64,000 nucleotides of DNA from Talaromyces rugulosus (lineage: Eukaryota > Ascomycota > Eurotiomycetes > Eurotiales > Trichocomaceae). Positions 44,106-53,794 of this stretch are shown here, in pieces. The notes beneath the pieces are model-generated. The model saw nothing but the letters and a program-made list of their open reading frames with translations. It did not search any database and was not told the origin of the DNA. Each line of letters starts with the position of its first letter. Positions within the stretch are counted from its first letter, which is position 1. The translations under genes were made by a program, and so were the position numbers. The stretch is from NCBI RefSeq assembly GCF_013368755.1, contig NC_049565.1:868001-932000 (forward strand). Direction: 5' to 3'.

Positions 44106-44362
44106 TGTTACGGGCTAGGTCCCGTCTTACTGGCCTTATGTAGGTCCAGGAATTGAGTAGATTCGAACGTGAGAAAGAGAAGGAAAAGGTTCGCAGGGGT
44201 TCGCATTGTCGAATGTCGATACAGGCGAGTGTGGGTCCCGGGGGCGCCCTAGCGAATCTGGTGTAGCGTCAGGGGGTTCTTCTATGGCGAACCAGGTGCG
44301 GACCAGGTGCGGTTATTCTACGAGAGCGAAGCCTGAGTATCCCAGGGGCTAAGACCCTAACA
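44106..44362 (-). repeat. LTR of element B (3' LTR)
   Basis: 257 bp, TGTTACGGGC to GACCCTAACA on the plus strand. The pol stop codon abuts it at 44363-44365. Confidence 0.92.
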
Positions 44363-47300
44363 TTACTCCCCCCCTTCGGCAAGGGCGTTGTGGTGTTGGA
44401 GCCAGTGGTCGAGTGCTTCGGTGTCTTCCATGGACCGGGCAGGTTCCCATGTAGGTCGCGCATATCCGGTCCAACGGACAAGGTATTGCTTCATATGTCC
44501 GCGGCCCCGACGTATGGTCCGTTCGTCGAGTATGCTATCGACTAGGTACTCTTCATTGCCTTCTACTAGGTGCGCTGGTGGCTGGTAATCGTGTCGGGTC
44601 TGTGAAGGGAGCGGACGTGTGCCCGCAGGGCGGAGGAGCGTCGTATGAAAAACATCATGAATAGTTCCGGGGACATCGAGTCGGTACGCATGGGATCCCA
44701 CTTTCTCTAGTATAGTATATTTCGCATGTCGGGCGTCCAGCTTCTTCGAAGGTCGTTCGGTCCGAATGTTCCGAAGGTCTAACCATACCTTCTGTCCTAC
44801 TTTATACTCCAGAGGAGTCTCTCGGCGACGGTTCGCACTATCTTCCATTCGCTGCTGCGCTGAGACAAGCTCAGTCTGCGCTATATCAAAGGCCTGCCGT
44901 AGCTTAGTAACTATATCGTTTGCACGTTCGGCGGCGGGTCTTTGCTGCTCAGATGTGGGGATAGCTTCATCTAACTGGAGTGGTTCGACGTTGTATCCAT
45001 GGGTCAGGAAGAAGGGGCTGATACCAGTTGCAGTAGCGTCGCGCCCGTTTATTGCGAGTTGCGCAATTGCGGTTAGTGGGCTCCAGTCGGTTTGGAGGTA
45101 GGTACAGAAGTTCCGCAGGTATTCTTCCACCACAGAGTTAGCACGTTCCGTCTGTCCATCAGTTTGGGGGTGATGCGCGGTTGACAATCGTCTCATGATC
45201 TTTAGACGTTCGCACACGCCTTTCCAAAGGTCATTAACAAATTGCGTGCCCCGATCCGATATAATGCTGCTAGGCGGCCCATGTTCGCGTATGAATCGGT
45301 CAACGAACTTCGATATCACTGTCTCAGTATCTATGTGTTTGCATGGTACCAATATAATCCCTTTTCCCAGTCGGTCAACGATTACCATGAGATTCGTATT
45401 CCCGTCGGACATTGGGAGTTTCTCTATAAAATCCATACTAATATCTCGCCACATTCGCGAGGGAACAGGGAGCGGTTTTAATAACCCTTGTCGGCGTTGT
45501 CTCCATACGGTGTTCGCACCACATTTGTCGCAGTTATTCACGAACCTTCGGACATCCTCAGATAGGTTCGGCCAATATAGTTGTCGGGCCACGATGGCAT
45601 AGGTCATGTTTCGGCCTGGGTGTCCGGTGAGATAGGAGTCGTGCGTATCTTGTATAATACGAGTGCGGAGTGGTTCGCTGTTTGGTACCCATTGTCGGTT
45701 TCGAAATAGTAACCGGTCCGCTGCATCGATCGTGCATTCGGATACCATGGTGCGAAGTTGTAGGTCTTGAGGGAACCGCGGGAGCTTCTGGCGTACGGCC
45801 TCTTTGATTCGTTCATAATTCTTATCCTCGGCTTCGGCTAGTCGCCACTGTTCTCCAATTGACGTTAAGTGCTCTATGTGGGTAGCGTGGACATGGGGTT
45901 CAGGTGCGGTGTTCGATAAGCGACCCTGGGGAGGTTGTTCTGGATAGTCTCTCCGTACCTTGTTAGGGTTGATAAGACGCTTATTTCGGTATGCTAGGCG
46001 TTCATCGTCAATCCCATCGGGCATATCTTGCGAGCGTCGCGATAGTGCATCAGGTCTGGCAGCTAGTCGCCCTGGCCGGTATTGGAGCTTATAGTTGAAG
46101 CGTGAGAGTATACCGGCCCATCTCATTTGCCTTTCATTCAACCGTCGGAGCTGCATGAAGTATTTAAGATTCCGGTGGTCGGTCAGGATAGTAAACTCCT
46201 TAGTGCCAATTAGTTCAGGTTCCCATTGCTTCAGACACGCTATTATCGCCAATAGCTCCTTATCGTGGATCTCGTAATTGCACTCCGCGGGCGTGCACTT
46301 TCGGGAGAAGTAGGCGCAGGTTCGTAGGAGTCCTTTGTTATCGTACTGTGATAATGTCCCCCCTACGACATATCCCGAAGAGTCGGCTTCCACGATTGTA
46401 TCCTGCTCGGGGTCGAATTGCACTAGTATTGGGTCGCTCACAAACATTTGCTTTAGTTGTTCGAAGGCTTCATTGGCGGCCTTGGTCCAAACGAAGGTAG
46501 TTCCCTTTTTAGTCAGTTCTGTCAGCGGACGGATTATGTCGGAATACCCTCGGATAAACTGTCGGTAGAAATTTGCGAACCCTAGGAACGATCGCACGTC
46601 TTTCACACACGTTGGGGCTTTCCATTCCAAAATGGCAGAGACTTTCGCGGGGTCCATTCGGATCCCTTTTCCAGCTTCTAATATGAATCCGAGGTATTTT
46701 GTTGTCTGCACCTCGAACTCGCATTTATTGATATCTAGCTGTAGTCCCGCAGTGCGCAGGCGTTCTAGCACCCTCATTACCTGTTTCCGATGGTGCGCGC
46801 GGCTGCCTTCCGTAAAGATAAGCACGTCGTCCAGATAGGCAGATACAAAGTCGTCCAGGAACTCGCGAAGGGTCCAATTGATGTATCGTTGAAACGTGCT
46901 CGGCGCATTGGTAAGGCCGAAAGGTGTTACTAACCATTCATAGAGTCCAAACCTGGTTCGGAAAGCTGTCTTCCACTCGTCTCCTTCGGCGATGCGTATC
47001 TTATGGAAGGCCGCTGTAACGTCAAGCTTTGTAAACCATCGGGCTTTAGATATTCGTTGTAGGGTCTCATGTATTAACGGTAGTGGATATCGGTCCCTTT
47101 TTGTCATAGCGTTGAGCGCCCGATAATCGACGCAGAAGCGCAGTCCTCCTCCGGGTTTCCTTACAAACAGTACCGGCGCTGCAGCGGGCGAGTTGCTCAC
47201 ACGTATGAAGTCCTTCGACAGTAAGTCGTGGAGAGTTTTCCGTAGGACCAGCAGTTCTTCCCGTGACATGTTATAGAGAGGGCCCCATGGTATCTCTGGC

Positions 47301-47977
47301 TTGCGCCCCTTCGCGTCGGCGTCAATTAGTTCAATCTGATGGTCGATATTCGGACGTGACGGTGGTAGCTTGTCAGCTTCCTTCGGGTCAAATAGTTCCA
47401 GGAACTCGTGGTAATGCTTAGGTAGCTTGTTCCCTGGGTCTGTCTGTGGTTTCGGGGCCAGAGCTTTCTCAATATCCCGCATGGAGACTGCAAATATGTC
47501 GACCTCCTTTTTCCTGCTTCGCATCCTTTTCAAAGCGTTCACCGCAGCTGCACCGATCTGTCGGGGGGCGTACTCAGGTCGTAACAGGTTCTTTTTATCG
47601 ACGGATATTCCGTTCCCGAATTCCAGTCGGCCTCCAGCGGCGTCAATTCTTACATGTTGGTGTTCCATCCATGGGAGACCCAATATCATATCGTATTCGC
47701 ACTTCGGAACCACATAGAAGTAGGCTTTCTCCTGTATATTTCCCCCGATATCTAATGTCACGCATGCAATTTCTTTGATGTATTGAGGTGCCGAACCATC
47801 ATATCCCTTAATAGGTCGAGGTTTAATAGCGCTACAATTCAGCTTTTTCTTTCGAGCGAAGGTCTCTTTGATGATCCCATAGGTGAGGCACCCACTATCA
47901 ATTAAAGCATTGGCATTGGTTCTACGGTCTAACCATGCGTCTATATTGAATGGGGGTCCGTCAAACCTTCCAACCAT
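44363..47977 (-). CDS. Pol polyprotein of element B
   Basis: 1204 residues counted from the ATG at 47977. The frame is open further upstream to just past a TAG at about 48066 and overlaps the end of gag in the -1 frame, so translation by frameshift is likely. Domains: protease NALIDSGCLTYG near 24-35; reverse transcriptase with SAYLDDVLIF near 380; RNase H EADSSGYVVGG near 530; and integrase HHCC (HPGRNMTYAIVARQLYWP to CDKC) near 780-825. The integrase core has SMDFIEKLP near 845, ISDRGTQF near 905 and HHPQTDGQTERA near 930. A C-terminal chromodomain (YLVDSILDERTIRRGRG to YLVRWTGYARPTWEPA) lies near 1140-1185. It ends immediately at the LTR. Function: replication and integration. All motifs look intact. 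Confidence 0.94.
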   Translation of the reverse strand: MVGRFDGPPFNIDAWLDRRTNANALIDSGCLTYGIIKETFARKKKLNCSAIKPRPIKGYDGSAPQYIKEIACVTLDIGGNIQEKAYFYVVPKCEYDMILGLPWMEHQHVRIDAAGGRLEFGNGISVDKKNLLRPEYAPRQIGAAAVNALKRMRSRKKEVDIFAVSMRDIEKALAPKPQTDPGNKLPKHYHEFLELFDPKEADKLPPSRPNIDHQIELIDADAKGRKPEIPWGPLYNMSREELLVLRKTLHDLLSKDFIRVSNSPAAAPVLFVRKPGGGLRFCVDYRALNAMTKRDRYPLPLIHETLQRISKARWFTKLDVTAAFHKIRIAEGDEWKTAFRTRFGLYEWLVTPFGLTNAPSTFQRYINWTLREFLDDFVSAYLDDVLIFTEGSRAHHRKQVMRVLERLRTAGLQLDINKCEFEVQTTKYLGFILEAGKGIRMDPAKVSAILEWKAPTCVKDVRSFLGFANFYRQFIRGYSDIIRPLTELTKKGTTFVWTKAANEAFEQLKQMFVSDPILVQFDPEQDTIVEADSSGYVVGGTLSQYDNKGLLRTCAYFSRKCTPAECNYEIHDKELLAIIACLKQWEPELIGTKEFTILTDHRNLKYFMQLRRLNERQMRWAGILSRFNYKLQYRPGRLAARPDALSRRSQDMPDGIDDERLAYRNKRLINPNKVRRDYPEQPPQGRLSNTAPEPHVHATHIEHLTSIGEQWRLAEAEDKNYERIKEAVRQKLPRFPQDLQLRTMVSECTIDAADRLLFRNRQWVPNSEPLRTRIIQDTHDSYLTGHPGRNMTYAIVARQLYWPNLSEDVRRFVNNCDKCGANTVWRQRRQGLLKPLPVPSRMWRDISMDFIEKLPMSDGNTNLMVIVDRLGKGIILVPCKHIDTETVISKFVDRFIREHGPPSSIISDRGTQFVNDLWKGVCERLKIMRRLSTAHHPQTDGQTERANSVVEEYLRNFCTYLQTDWSPLTAIAQLAINGRDATATGISPFFLTHGYNVEPLQLDEAIPTSEQQRPAAERANDIVTKLRQAFDIAQTELVSAQQRMEDSANRRRETPLEYKVGQKVWLDLRNIRTERPSKKLDARHAKYTILEKVGSHAYRLDVPGTIHDVFHTTLLRPAGTRPLPSQTRHDYQPPAHLVEGNEEYLVDSILDERTIRRGRGHMKQYLVRWTGYARPTWEPARSMEDTEALDHWLQHHNALAEGGE
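44366..44377 (-). promoter_or_regulatory. Polypurine tract of element B overlapping the end of pol
   Basis: Sense strand GAAGGGGGGGAG, then the stop TAA, then the LTR. The tract encodes the last residues of pol (EGGE). Confidence 0.65.
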
Positions 47978-48045
47978 CTTCTTAAAATTCTCGAAGTCAC
48001 GAGCTGTTTTGCATTTTGGCTCCTGCGGGCGACTTTGCGCAGGAG

Positions 48046-49140
48046 CTACTCTTTTGACTCTGATGTGCTATCTGAGCCTGTATCAGATTCGGTTTCATTC
48101 TCCTTTACTCCGGTGTTGGATATTCTCGTGAACGTATCGTGTTTCTTCTTGCCACGGTTCCTCGGAGATGGCGCCCGACGGAGCGGCGCAGGTTCGGGGC
48201 AGTATTGGGCAATATGACCCGGTTTTCCGCATCGAAAACAGTTGTCCGTTCTGACAGTATTAATTGGCAGGCCCGCAGGTGTCCAGTCCATGACTTGGGG
48301 CTGTCCTCTGTCGGGGGAGGTTCCTTTTGTGAGCGGACGGGAAGTGTTCCGCTTGTATCGGGACTGGATGTTGTCAATCCTTTTCAGCTCTTCAAGGTCG
48401 TTCGCTACTCGGTGTAAGCGTTCGCAGAAAGCTTCGTACTGCTTCGGCATGTCGCTCCCGACAGTCGCACGCCTCATTTCTTGGTTAATCGCGGTTTTCA
48501 GTCGTGAGATTTTTACGTCGTCGGTCCATGATTGACCTCCTGCAAGAAGTAATATCCGTTCAAATTCGCTGATAAAGTCCTGGAAAGGGGTGCGCCCCTG
48601 TCGTATACGGTTAAGTTCAAGGTTCGCCTTCTCCACAAGTTGATGATCTTCGAACAGCACGTTAAGGTGCGCAAAGAAAGCTTCTAGTGTAGCGGGGGTG
48701 ACCGTATTTACGTTCCCATGAAGCCGCATCCAGGGGTAGACCTTCGTCTGGGCCTTTCCTGCCAACCGTCCATAGGCGTACCACAGTTGCTCGTACGGTC
48801 CTCCGATCGCTGGTGCATCGACCGTCAATTTTGCATATAGGATTGCCACGAACTGCATATATCGTGAACGATCAGAGTCGTCATATTTATCGGGATGGTC
48901 AAGGGAGTGGCGCGGTTTGTTCGCACTGTACATAGGGGTTACCGATGGTGTGGCATCAGTAGGGACCTCGGGCATAGGTGGTTCGGTCGTATTGTTAACT
49001 TGTCCTTCGACATGCGATAGGCGAGCGGACATATTCGTCAGAAGGAGTTCCATTCGTTGCATTTGTTCCAATAACAGCTGGTTCGGTTCCAAAGGTATGC
49101 CCCTTCGGTCCGGGCCGTCCCTCGGTGGGCTATTCGTCAT
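48046..49140 (-). CDS. Gag protein of element B
   Basis: 364 residues from the ATG at 49140 (MTNSPPRDGPDRRG); the longer frame begins with TTG. Contains a short predicted coiled coil (LLLEQMQRMELLLTNMSARL), a retrotransposon gag core (YEQLWYAYGRLAGKAQ and RQGRTPFQDFISEFERIL) and one zinc knuckle, CFRCGKPGHIAQYC, near 305-318. The acidic Ser-rich tail ends in ESKE. It forms the virus-like particle and binds genomic RNA. The stop TAG at 48046-48048 lies about 19 nt downstream of the point where the -1 pol frame opens. Confidence 0.9.
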   Translation of the reverse strand: MTNSPPRDGPDRRGIPLEPNQLLLEQMQRMELLLTNMSARLSHVEGQVNNTTEPPMPEVPTDATPSVTPMYSANKPRHSLDHPDKYDDSDRSRYMQFVAILYAKLTVDAPAIGGPYEQLWYAYGRLAGKAQTKVYPWMRLHGNVNTVTPATLEAFFAHLNVLFEDHQLVEKANLELNRIRQGRTPFQDFISEFERILLLAGGQSWTDDVKISRLKTAINQEMRRATVGSDMPKQYEAFCERLHRVANDLEELKRIDNIQSRYKRNTSRPLTKGTSPDRGQPQVMDWTPAGLPINTVRTDNCFRCGKPGHIAQYCPEPAPLRRAPSPRNRGKKKHDTFTRISNTGVKENETESDTGSDSTSESKE

Positions 49141-49333
49141 AATGGGGAAATTTCTCAATGCTCAACTCGGTCGTCGAGGAGCGGCGATATAATAATTCAA
49201 TCCTCCGAATGAGGAGAGTTGGTACGGTTCTCAGGGGCTCGACTCGAACGAACGAGGAGCGATCGTATAGCTCAACCCTTCGGGTGAGGGGAGTGGCGCG
49301 TTCTCGACCCTTTAAATAGGGGAGGGGGGTGAG

Positions 49334-49346
49334 ACGTTCGAATCTA
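49334..49346 (-). promoter_or_regulatory. Candidate self-priming primer-binding site of element B
   Basis: The sense strand reads TAGATTCGAACGT one base after the 5' LTR. Its exact 13-nt complement, ACGTTCGAATCTA, lies in the sense LTR about 60 nt before its end. No TGG start matching a tRNA 3' end is seen. This matches the self-primed Tf1/sushi arrangement. Confidence 0.55.
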
Positions 49347-49347
49347 A

Positions 49348-49604
49348 TGTTACGGGCTAGGTCCCGTCTTACTGGCCTTATGTAGGTCCAGGAATTGAGT
49401 AGATTCGAACGTGAGAAAGAGAAGGAAAAGGTTCGCAGGGGTTCGCATTGTCGAATGTCGATACAGGCGAGTGTGGGTCCCGGGGGCGCCCTAGCGAATC
49501 TGGTGTAGCGTCAGGGGGTTCTTCTATGGCGAACCAGGTGCGGACCAGGTGCGGTTATTCTACGAGAGCGAAGCCTGAGTATCCCAGGGGCTAAGACCCT
49601 AACA
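49348..49604 (-). repeat. LTR of element B (5' LTR)
   Basis: 257 bp, same sequence as the other LTR by eye. It contains TAGATTCGAACGT at 49400-49412, whose inverted copy lies at the primer-binding position 49334-49346. Confidence 0.92.
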
Positions 49605-50015
49605 GGTTACTAATAATGTAGCATCAGTAGAGATCTTAGATATAGATAATTTAATTATATTATTAACTTATCTTTTAATATGTGATAGATAAGCAGATAT
49701 ATTTATTAGAAAGAATTCTATTTATTGTATTTATTCTAATAATAGCTGGTTTGGTTCTAAAGATATATCTCTTTAGTCTGGGCTGTCCTTTAGTAGGCTA
49801 TTTGTTATAATGGGGAAATTTCTTAATACTTAACTTGGTTATTGAAAAGTAGTGATATAATAATTTAATCCTTTAAATAAGGAGAGTTAGTATAGTTCTT
49901 AGGAGCTTGACTCGAACAAATAAAAAGTAATTATATAGCTTAACCCTTTGGGTGAAAAGAGTAGTGCGTTCTCGACCCTTTAAATAGAGAAAGGGGGTGA
50001 GATATTTGAATCTAA

Positions 50016-50534
50016 TATTATAAGCTAAGTCCTGTCTTACTGGTCTTATATAGATCTAGGAATTAAGTAAATTTAAATATAAGAAAGAGAAGGAAAAAGT
50101 TTATAAGGATTTATATTATCAAATGTTGATATAGGTAAGTGTAGGTTCTGAAGGCGCTCTAGTGAATCTGGTATAGCATCAGAGGGTTCTTCTATAGCAA
50201 ACCAGGTGTTAGGGTCTTAGCCCCTGGGATACTCAGGCTTCGCTCTCGTAGAATAACCGCACCTGGTCCGCACCTGGTTCGCCATAGAAGAACCCCCTGA
50301 CGCTACACCAGATTCGCTAGGGCGCCCCCGGGACCCACACTCGCCTGTATCGACATTCGACAATGCGAACCCCTGCGAACCTTTTCCTTCTCTTTCTCAC
50401 GTTCGAATCTACTCAATTCCTGGACCTACATAAGGCCAGTAAGACGGGACCTAGCCCGTAACACCAGGTGTGGACCAGGTGCGGTTATTCTACAAGAGCG
50501 AAGCCTGAGTATCCTAGGGGCTAAGACCCTAACA
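50016..50534 (-). repeat. 5' LTR of B', split by a solo B LTR
   Basis: 50016-50206 plus 50469-50534 reconstitute a 257-bp B-type LTR with RIP-type changes in most of its left part. The last 60 bp or so are nearly clean. Confidence 0.8.
50207..50463 (+). mobile_element. Solo LTR of family B, opposite orientation
   Basis: 257 bp, TGTTAGGGTC to CCCGTAACA. It appears identical by eye to the LTRs of intact B in reverse complement. Flanked by CCAGG at 50202-50206 and 50464-50468. Inserted in the B' LTR after RIP. Confidence 0.9.
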
Positions 50535-50550
50535 AAAGATTATATAAAAA

Positions 50551-51312
50551 TGTCAAAACGTAATCGTATCAACTGTTCTTTACTAGAGTGGCGCTAGTTG
50601 ATAGCATTCTACGTATTAAAAAATAGATAAAATATAGGTAACTAAAGTTTTAAAGCTATAATTTATAGATAAGATTATAATATAGAATGTTGGGGAACCG
50701 GCTGGTGCGTGGGTCTGAGAAGTAAAACTATTTATACTAATTAAAAGCCCAAACAGGCGACCTTTGTGCTTGTCAAAACGTATCAACCGTTCTTTACCAG
50801 AATGGGTGTTCGTTGGTAGTATTCTGCCGAATAAGATAGAGATGTCGGTAACTAGGGTTGGGTAGGGGAATATCTCTTGTGAACAAGAGGATATTTGAGA
50901 GTAACTTGTTGATAAGCTGGATAAAGTATAGATCCAATTTGGTATGAGAATAAAACACGATCAGACTAAATACATGTTGGTAAATGAGTGTCTTTATATA
51001 CTAAATCCTGAACATAGCGAACATATCCATCTCCATAGTAGTTGCTCTGTTGGCTATGTTTATCGAAATATATCCAACATATCCTTGGCCTAACAACGGC
51101 TCTGTTGGCTATGTTGTCTGCATGATCACGTGACTCCGTCGCGTCGATCTTTCCATAACTACCCGTGTAAGTACCCGCGATAGCCTTGCTTAGGTAAGTA
51201 GCGTCCGTAGGCCTATCGATTGGCTGTAGTTAATCGAATCCTCTGACAGTGCTTATTTAAGTAGCGGACGCTACTTCCATCGATTGGCTGAGCGTTATCG
51301 ATTCTTGCGACA
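50551..51312. mobile_element. Older solo LTR E, A-related, split by solo LTR D
   Basis: The left part, 50551-50770, starts TGTCAAAACG and is partly RIP-like. The right part, 51254-51312, ends GCGTTATCGATTCTTGCGACA, which closely resembles the end of the A LTR. Together they form one LTR interrupted by D. No target duplication could be identified around E. Confidence 0.55.
50771..51248. mobile_element. Solo LTR D nested in E, TSD GTGCT
   Basis: 478 bp, TGTCAAAACG to CCTCTGACA, flanked by GTGCT at 50766-50770 and 51249-51253. Distantly related to the A LTR and shares AATAAAACAC (50949-50958), the putative self-priming segment. Confidence 0.7.
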
Positions 51313-53401
51313 ATATCTATATTCTTTGAGTCTAGTTAGATATTAGAAAACTTCCATAAGGCTCACTAGGGCGGGGATCTGCTGACTTCTGTATCCTGAC
51401 TACAGTGGTGGAAGATATGGCCGCCCCGTGGAATGGGCCAGTGTGAGCAGCGGCAGGGTGTTTGTCGAACCGGCACTTACTTGTAGCAGACAGGGGGCAC
51501 ATGAAACCTCGGGTAATCGTTGCAATCTCAATTCCATTCGCTATCTTAATTTCTCACTTGCTCGCGTATGTACATAAGAAAAGAACCTTAGAGCCTCTCC
51601 AGGAACCATATGGTTCCCGGAGGCCGGGGAAACCACCCTTCCGAGGGTCCAATGCAGTAGTTTCCCACTGCACTAAATATGGGCAATATGGTGATATATC
51701 TAGTACTGTACAGCTAGCGGGGGTTTAGGCTATCGAACCCCCTCAACTAGCGATCATCGACGCGTCCTGTTGACTCTACTCCTCCATCTAGTAATCAACA
51801 CCAACAGCACGCAGCGTATTTCTATACCTAGTGATACCTATTAGGTCCGCAACGAAGAGATGTATTAAATAACCTTTGCCTAATATTAGCCTCCATCAGT
51901 AGAAATAGAAAGGTAATCAACATTATATTAATACAAAATAACTAGTAAACCACTAAACAAGCAGCTTAATTAGGCCCCCAATCACAATTATACGCTATTT
52001 AGGAGTTATAAATTATATAATAAGATTACTTACAATGCATATAGCTATACAGTAGTTATTAAAAGGACTATATTCAAACTCTGAAAGACGATCTTTAGTA
52101 AGATAAAGATATATTAAGTTCTCCAGAAAATATAGAGACCTATGATGCCGGTATTCCTTGGAACTATTAATCTAAAAATAGTCTTCTTTCTCTATAGAGC
52201 TGGGGAGATCCGACATATGCTGCTCATGGCTTAGGAGGGGAGTGAGAGTATCGAAGCAACCCAGAGTTTGATGCTCTTATATGAAATACCTTAGTTAAAG
52301 AGGCAAATCTATAATCTAGGAGCTATCTACCAAGACCTGCGACTTAACAATATATTATAGAATAATAAACTATAACAGGTTCTAATTGTAGACTTTAATT
52401 GTTTTAAGTAGTTTGCTATTCAACAAGAGATCAGGTTAGAATTCTGAAGAGGTCATTCCATCTCTAGTAGAGTAAGTCAAAATGGATTCGTCTTTTGTAT
52501 ACCTGAGCGTTCTATTATATATTGAGTATGTCCTGAAACCATAATGATTTCTCGCTTAAGCACTCATGAATCTCGTCATGTTGGACGGTCTTGAAAAATA
52601 TGTTCTAAAAATTCCAAGCTAGTAGCTAAATTGAGTTAGATAGCTCAAGAAATATGAAGTCTTGTAAGCTAGCTGGAGCTAGCTAGCACACTTTAGGGGC
52701 TAAAGATGCTGTGTAGTATGTAGCTTAATCTGGACGTGCTGATAAGCTTATTTGTCGCGGTACACTTGGAATAGAACAGATATTTTCCCACATGCTGTTC
52801 TGTAGCTCATCTAGACCTTTTTGAAATAAGAGATCTGAGCTTCCTAGCCTGTATCTCTCGCATGCTCATCTTGCTGCTTGACATCAAATTTGTATTACAA
52901 AATCATTTTTTGCTTGAACTGCCAGAATTGAGTGATTAGGAACCGGCAGGTGTTTCATTGGAGATCTCCAAAGAGAGTGCTTTAAAATATTCTACCCCAA
53001 TATGAGTGAGGTGCGCCCCTTCGATGCTCTGGTTATTTCAAGTTGCGCTCTAAACTAAATTCTAGAAAATAACTCGCCCAGCGATTGGAAACCAACGAGA
53101 TGAATAAAAAAACGGGACTGTAAACGCAGCTAACATGTCGTAACTACACTAGTCCGAAGGAGTAGTAGTAGTAAATTCATTACGCCCTCCTATGCCCTAT
53201 TGACTCTCTCCATTGCATACATTGTGGTCATGGTATGATGTGGAAATGCCTAAAGCGCGATAATATTATGGGTAAACACAGCCACAAGAGTATGTCTCGC
53301 GAGAATGTCCAATGGACTGCTCCTAAACTTGTCGTACTCAATTTTGTTGCTTATGTTCGGCTTCATCATTGAGCTCTTTCGCAGCACTGCTTGTTGTCAC
53401 G
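51313..53401. other. Intergenic / decayed sequence
   Basis: AT-rich and largely devoid of coding frames. One plus-strand stretch at about 51501-51728 (ATG through TAG, hydrophobic near its start) is open for 76 codons but has no recognised family. From 51880 to 52700 the composition resembles RIP-degraded repeat DNA, but I could not identify the element. Confidence 0.4.
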
Positions 53402-53794
53402 TCACTCTGTTTTGTTCCAAATTCCATTCACCATCTCAGAGGCAATCTCGGTAAACTTGTCCGGCGTCAGCTCATGCGACAGGATAATTCGAATCGCGTA
53501 TGGTGTCGCGATGACAGAGTCAACCTCCAGCTTTCTCTCTCCTACCACTTTCATGATGTGACACAAGAGAGCCTCCATGGGGAACGCCCGCGCCGCGCGG
53601 TATGTGCAGTGAACAGTGTCGATATGCTGGCTCTTGACGATGATGTCGACGGAGGGTGGGCCCATGTACTCCTGATGATCGCCATCAGTCGCAAGGCGCA
53701 CCTCGCCGGTTGCGCGGTCGTAGTACTTGCCGTCTACGACGGGCGTTCGACCCTCGTCGTGCCATCCGGGGGCGTGAAATTCCAGGGAAGACAT
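53402..53794 (-). CDS. Small hypothetical protein
   Basis: Single-exon, 130 residues from the ATG at 53794 (MSSLEFHAPGWHDEG); the longer open frame begins with TTG. Acidic and soluble, with no signal peptide or membrane segment. Segments such as TPVVDGKYYDRATGEVRL and SHELTPDKFTEIASEMVNGI look like real coding sequence (GC-rich third positions, balanced composition), and the opposite-strand frame of similar length looks like its shadow. I do not recognise the family. Isolated between decayed DNA and a broken fragment. Confidence 0.5.
   Translation of the reverse strand: MSSLEFHAPGWHDEGRTPVVDGKYYDRATGEVRLATDGDHQEYMGPPSVDIIVKSQHIDTVHCTYRAARAFPMEALLCHIMKVVGERKLEVDSVIATPYAIRIILSHELTPDKFTEIASEMVNGIWNKTE

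Larger units (their letters stand above)
44106..49604 (-). mobile_element. Intact chromodomain Ty3/gypsy retrotransposon B
   Basis: 5499 bp flanked by GGTTA (44101-44105 and 49605-49609), with two 257-bp LTRs that look identical. On the minus strand it encodes separate gag (49140-48046) and pol (47977-44363, open slightly further upstream) frames. It is inserted in the gag region of its own RIP-degraded relative B' and shows no RIP. It looks recently active. Confidence 0.93.
30762..50534 (-). mobile_element. RIP-degraded Ty3/gypsy element B', host of the later insertions
   Basis: B' is present in pieces: 30762-31877, 39525-39866, 43681-44105 and 49605-50534. Each is collinear with intact element B from about 47089 to its right LTR, with C-to-T and G-to-A decay. 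The pieces are separated by element A, an hAT transposon and intact B, each flanked by its own target duplication. The right (5') LTR spans 50016-50534 and is itself split by a solo B LTR. The left part, equivalent to B 44106-47088, is lost beyond A'. Coding frames are destroyed; for example the zinc-knuckle region at 39525-39620 is broken. Confidence 0.85.

Noticed and set aside
51501..51728. Possible membrane-anchored gene start (hydrophobic N-terminus)
   Set aside because: Ends after 76 codons, no splice continuation or recognised family in the decayed sequence that follows.
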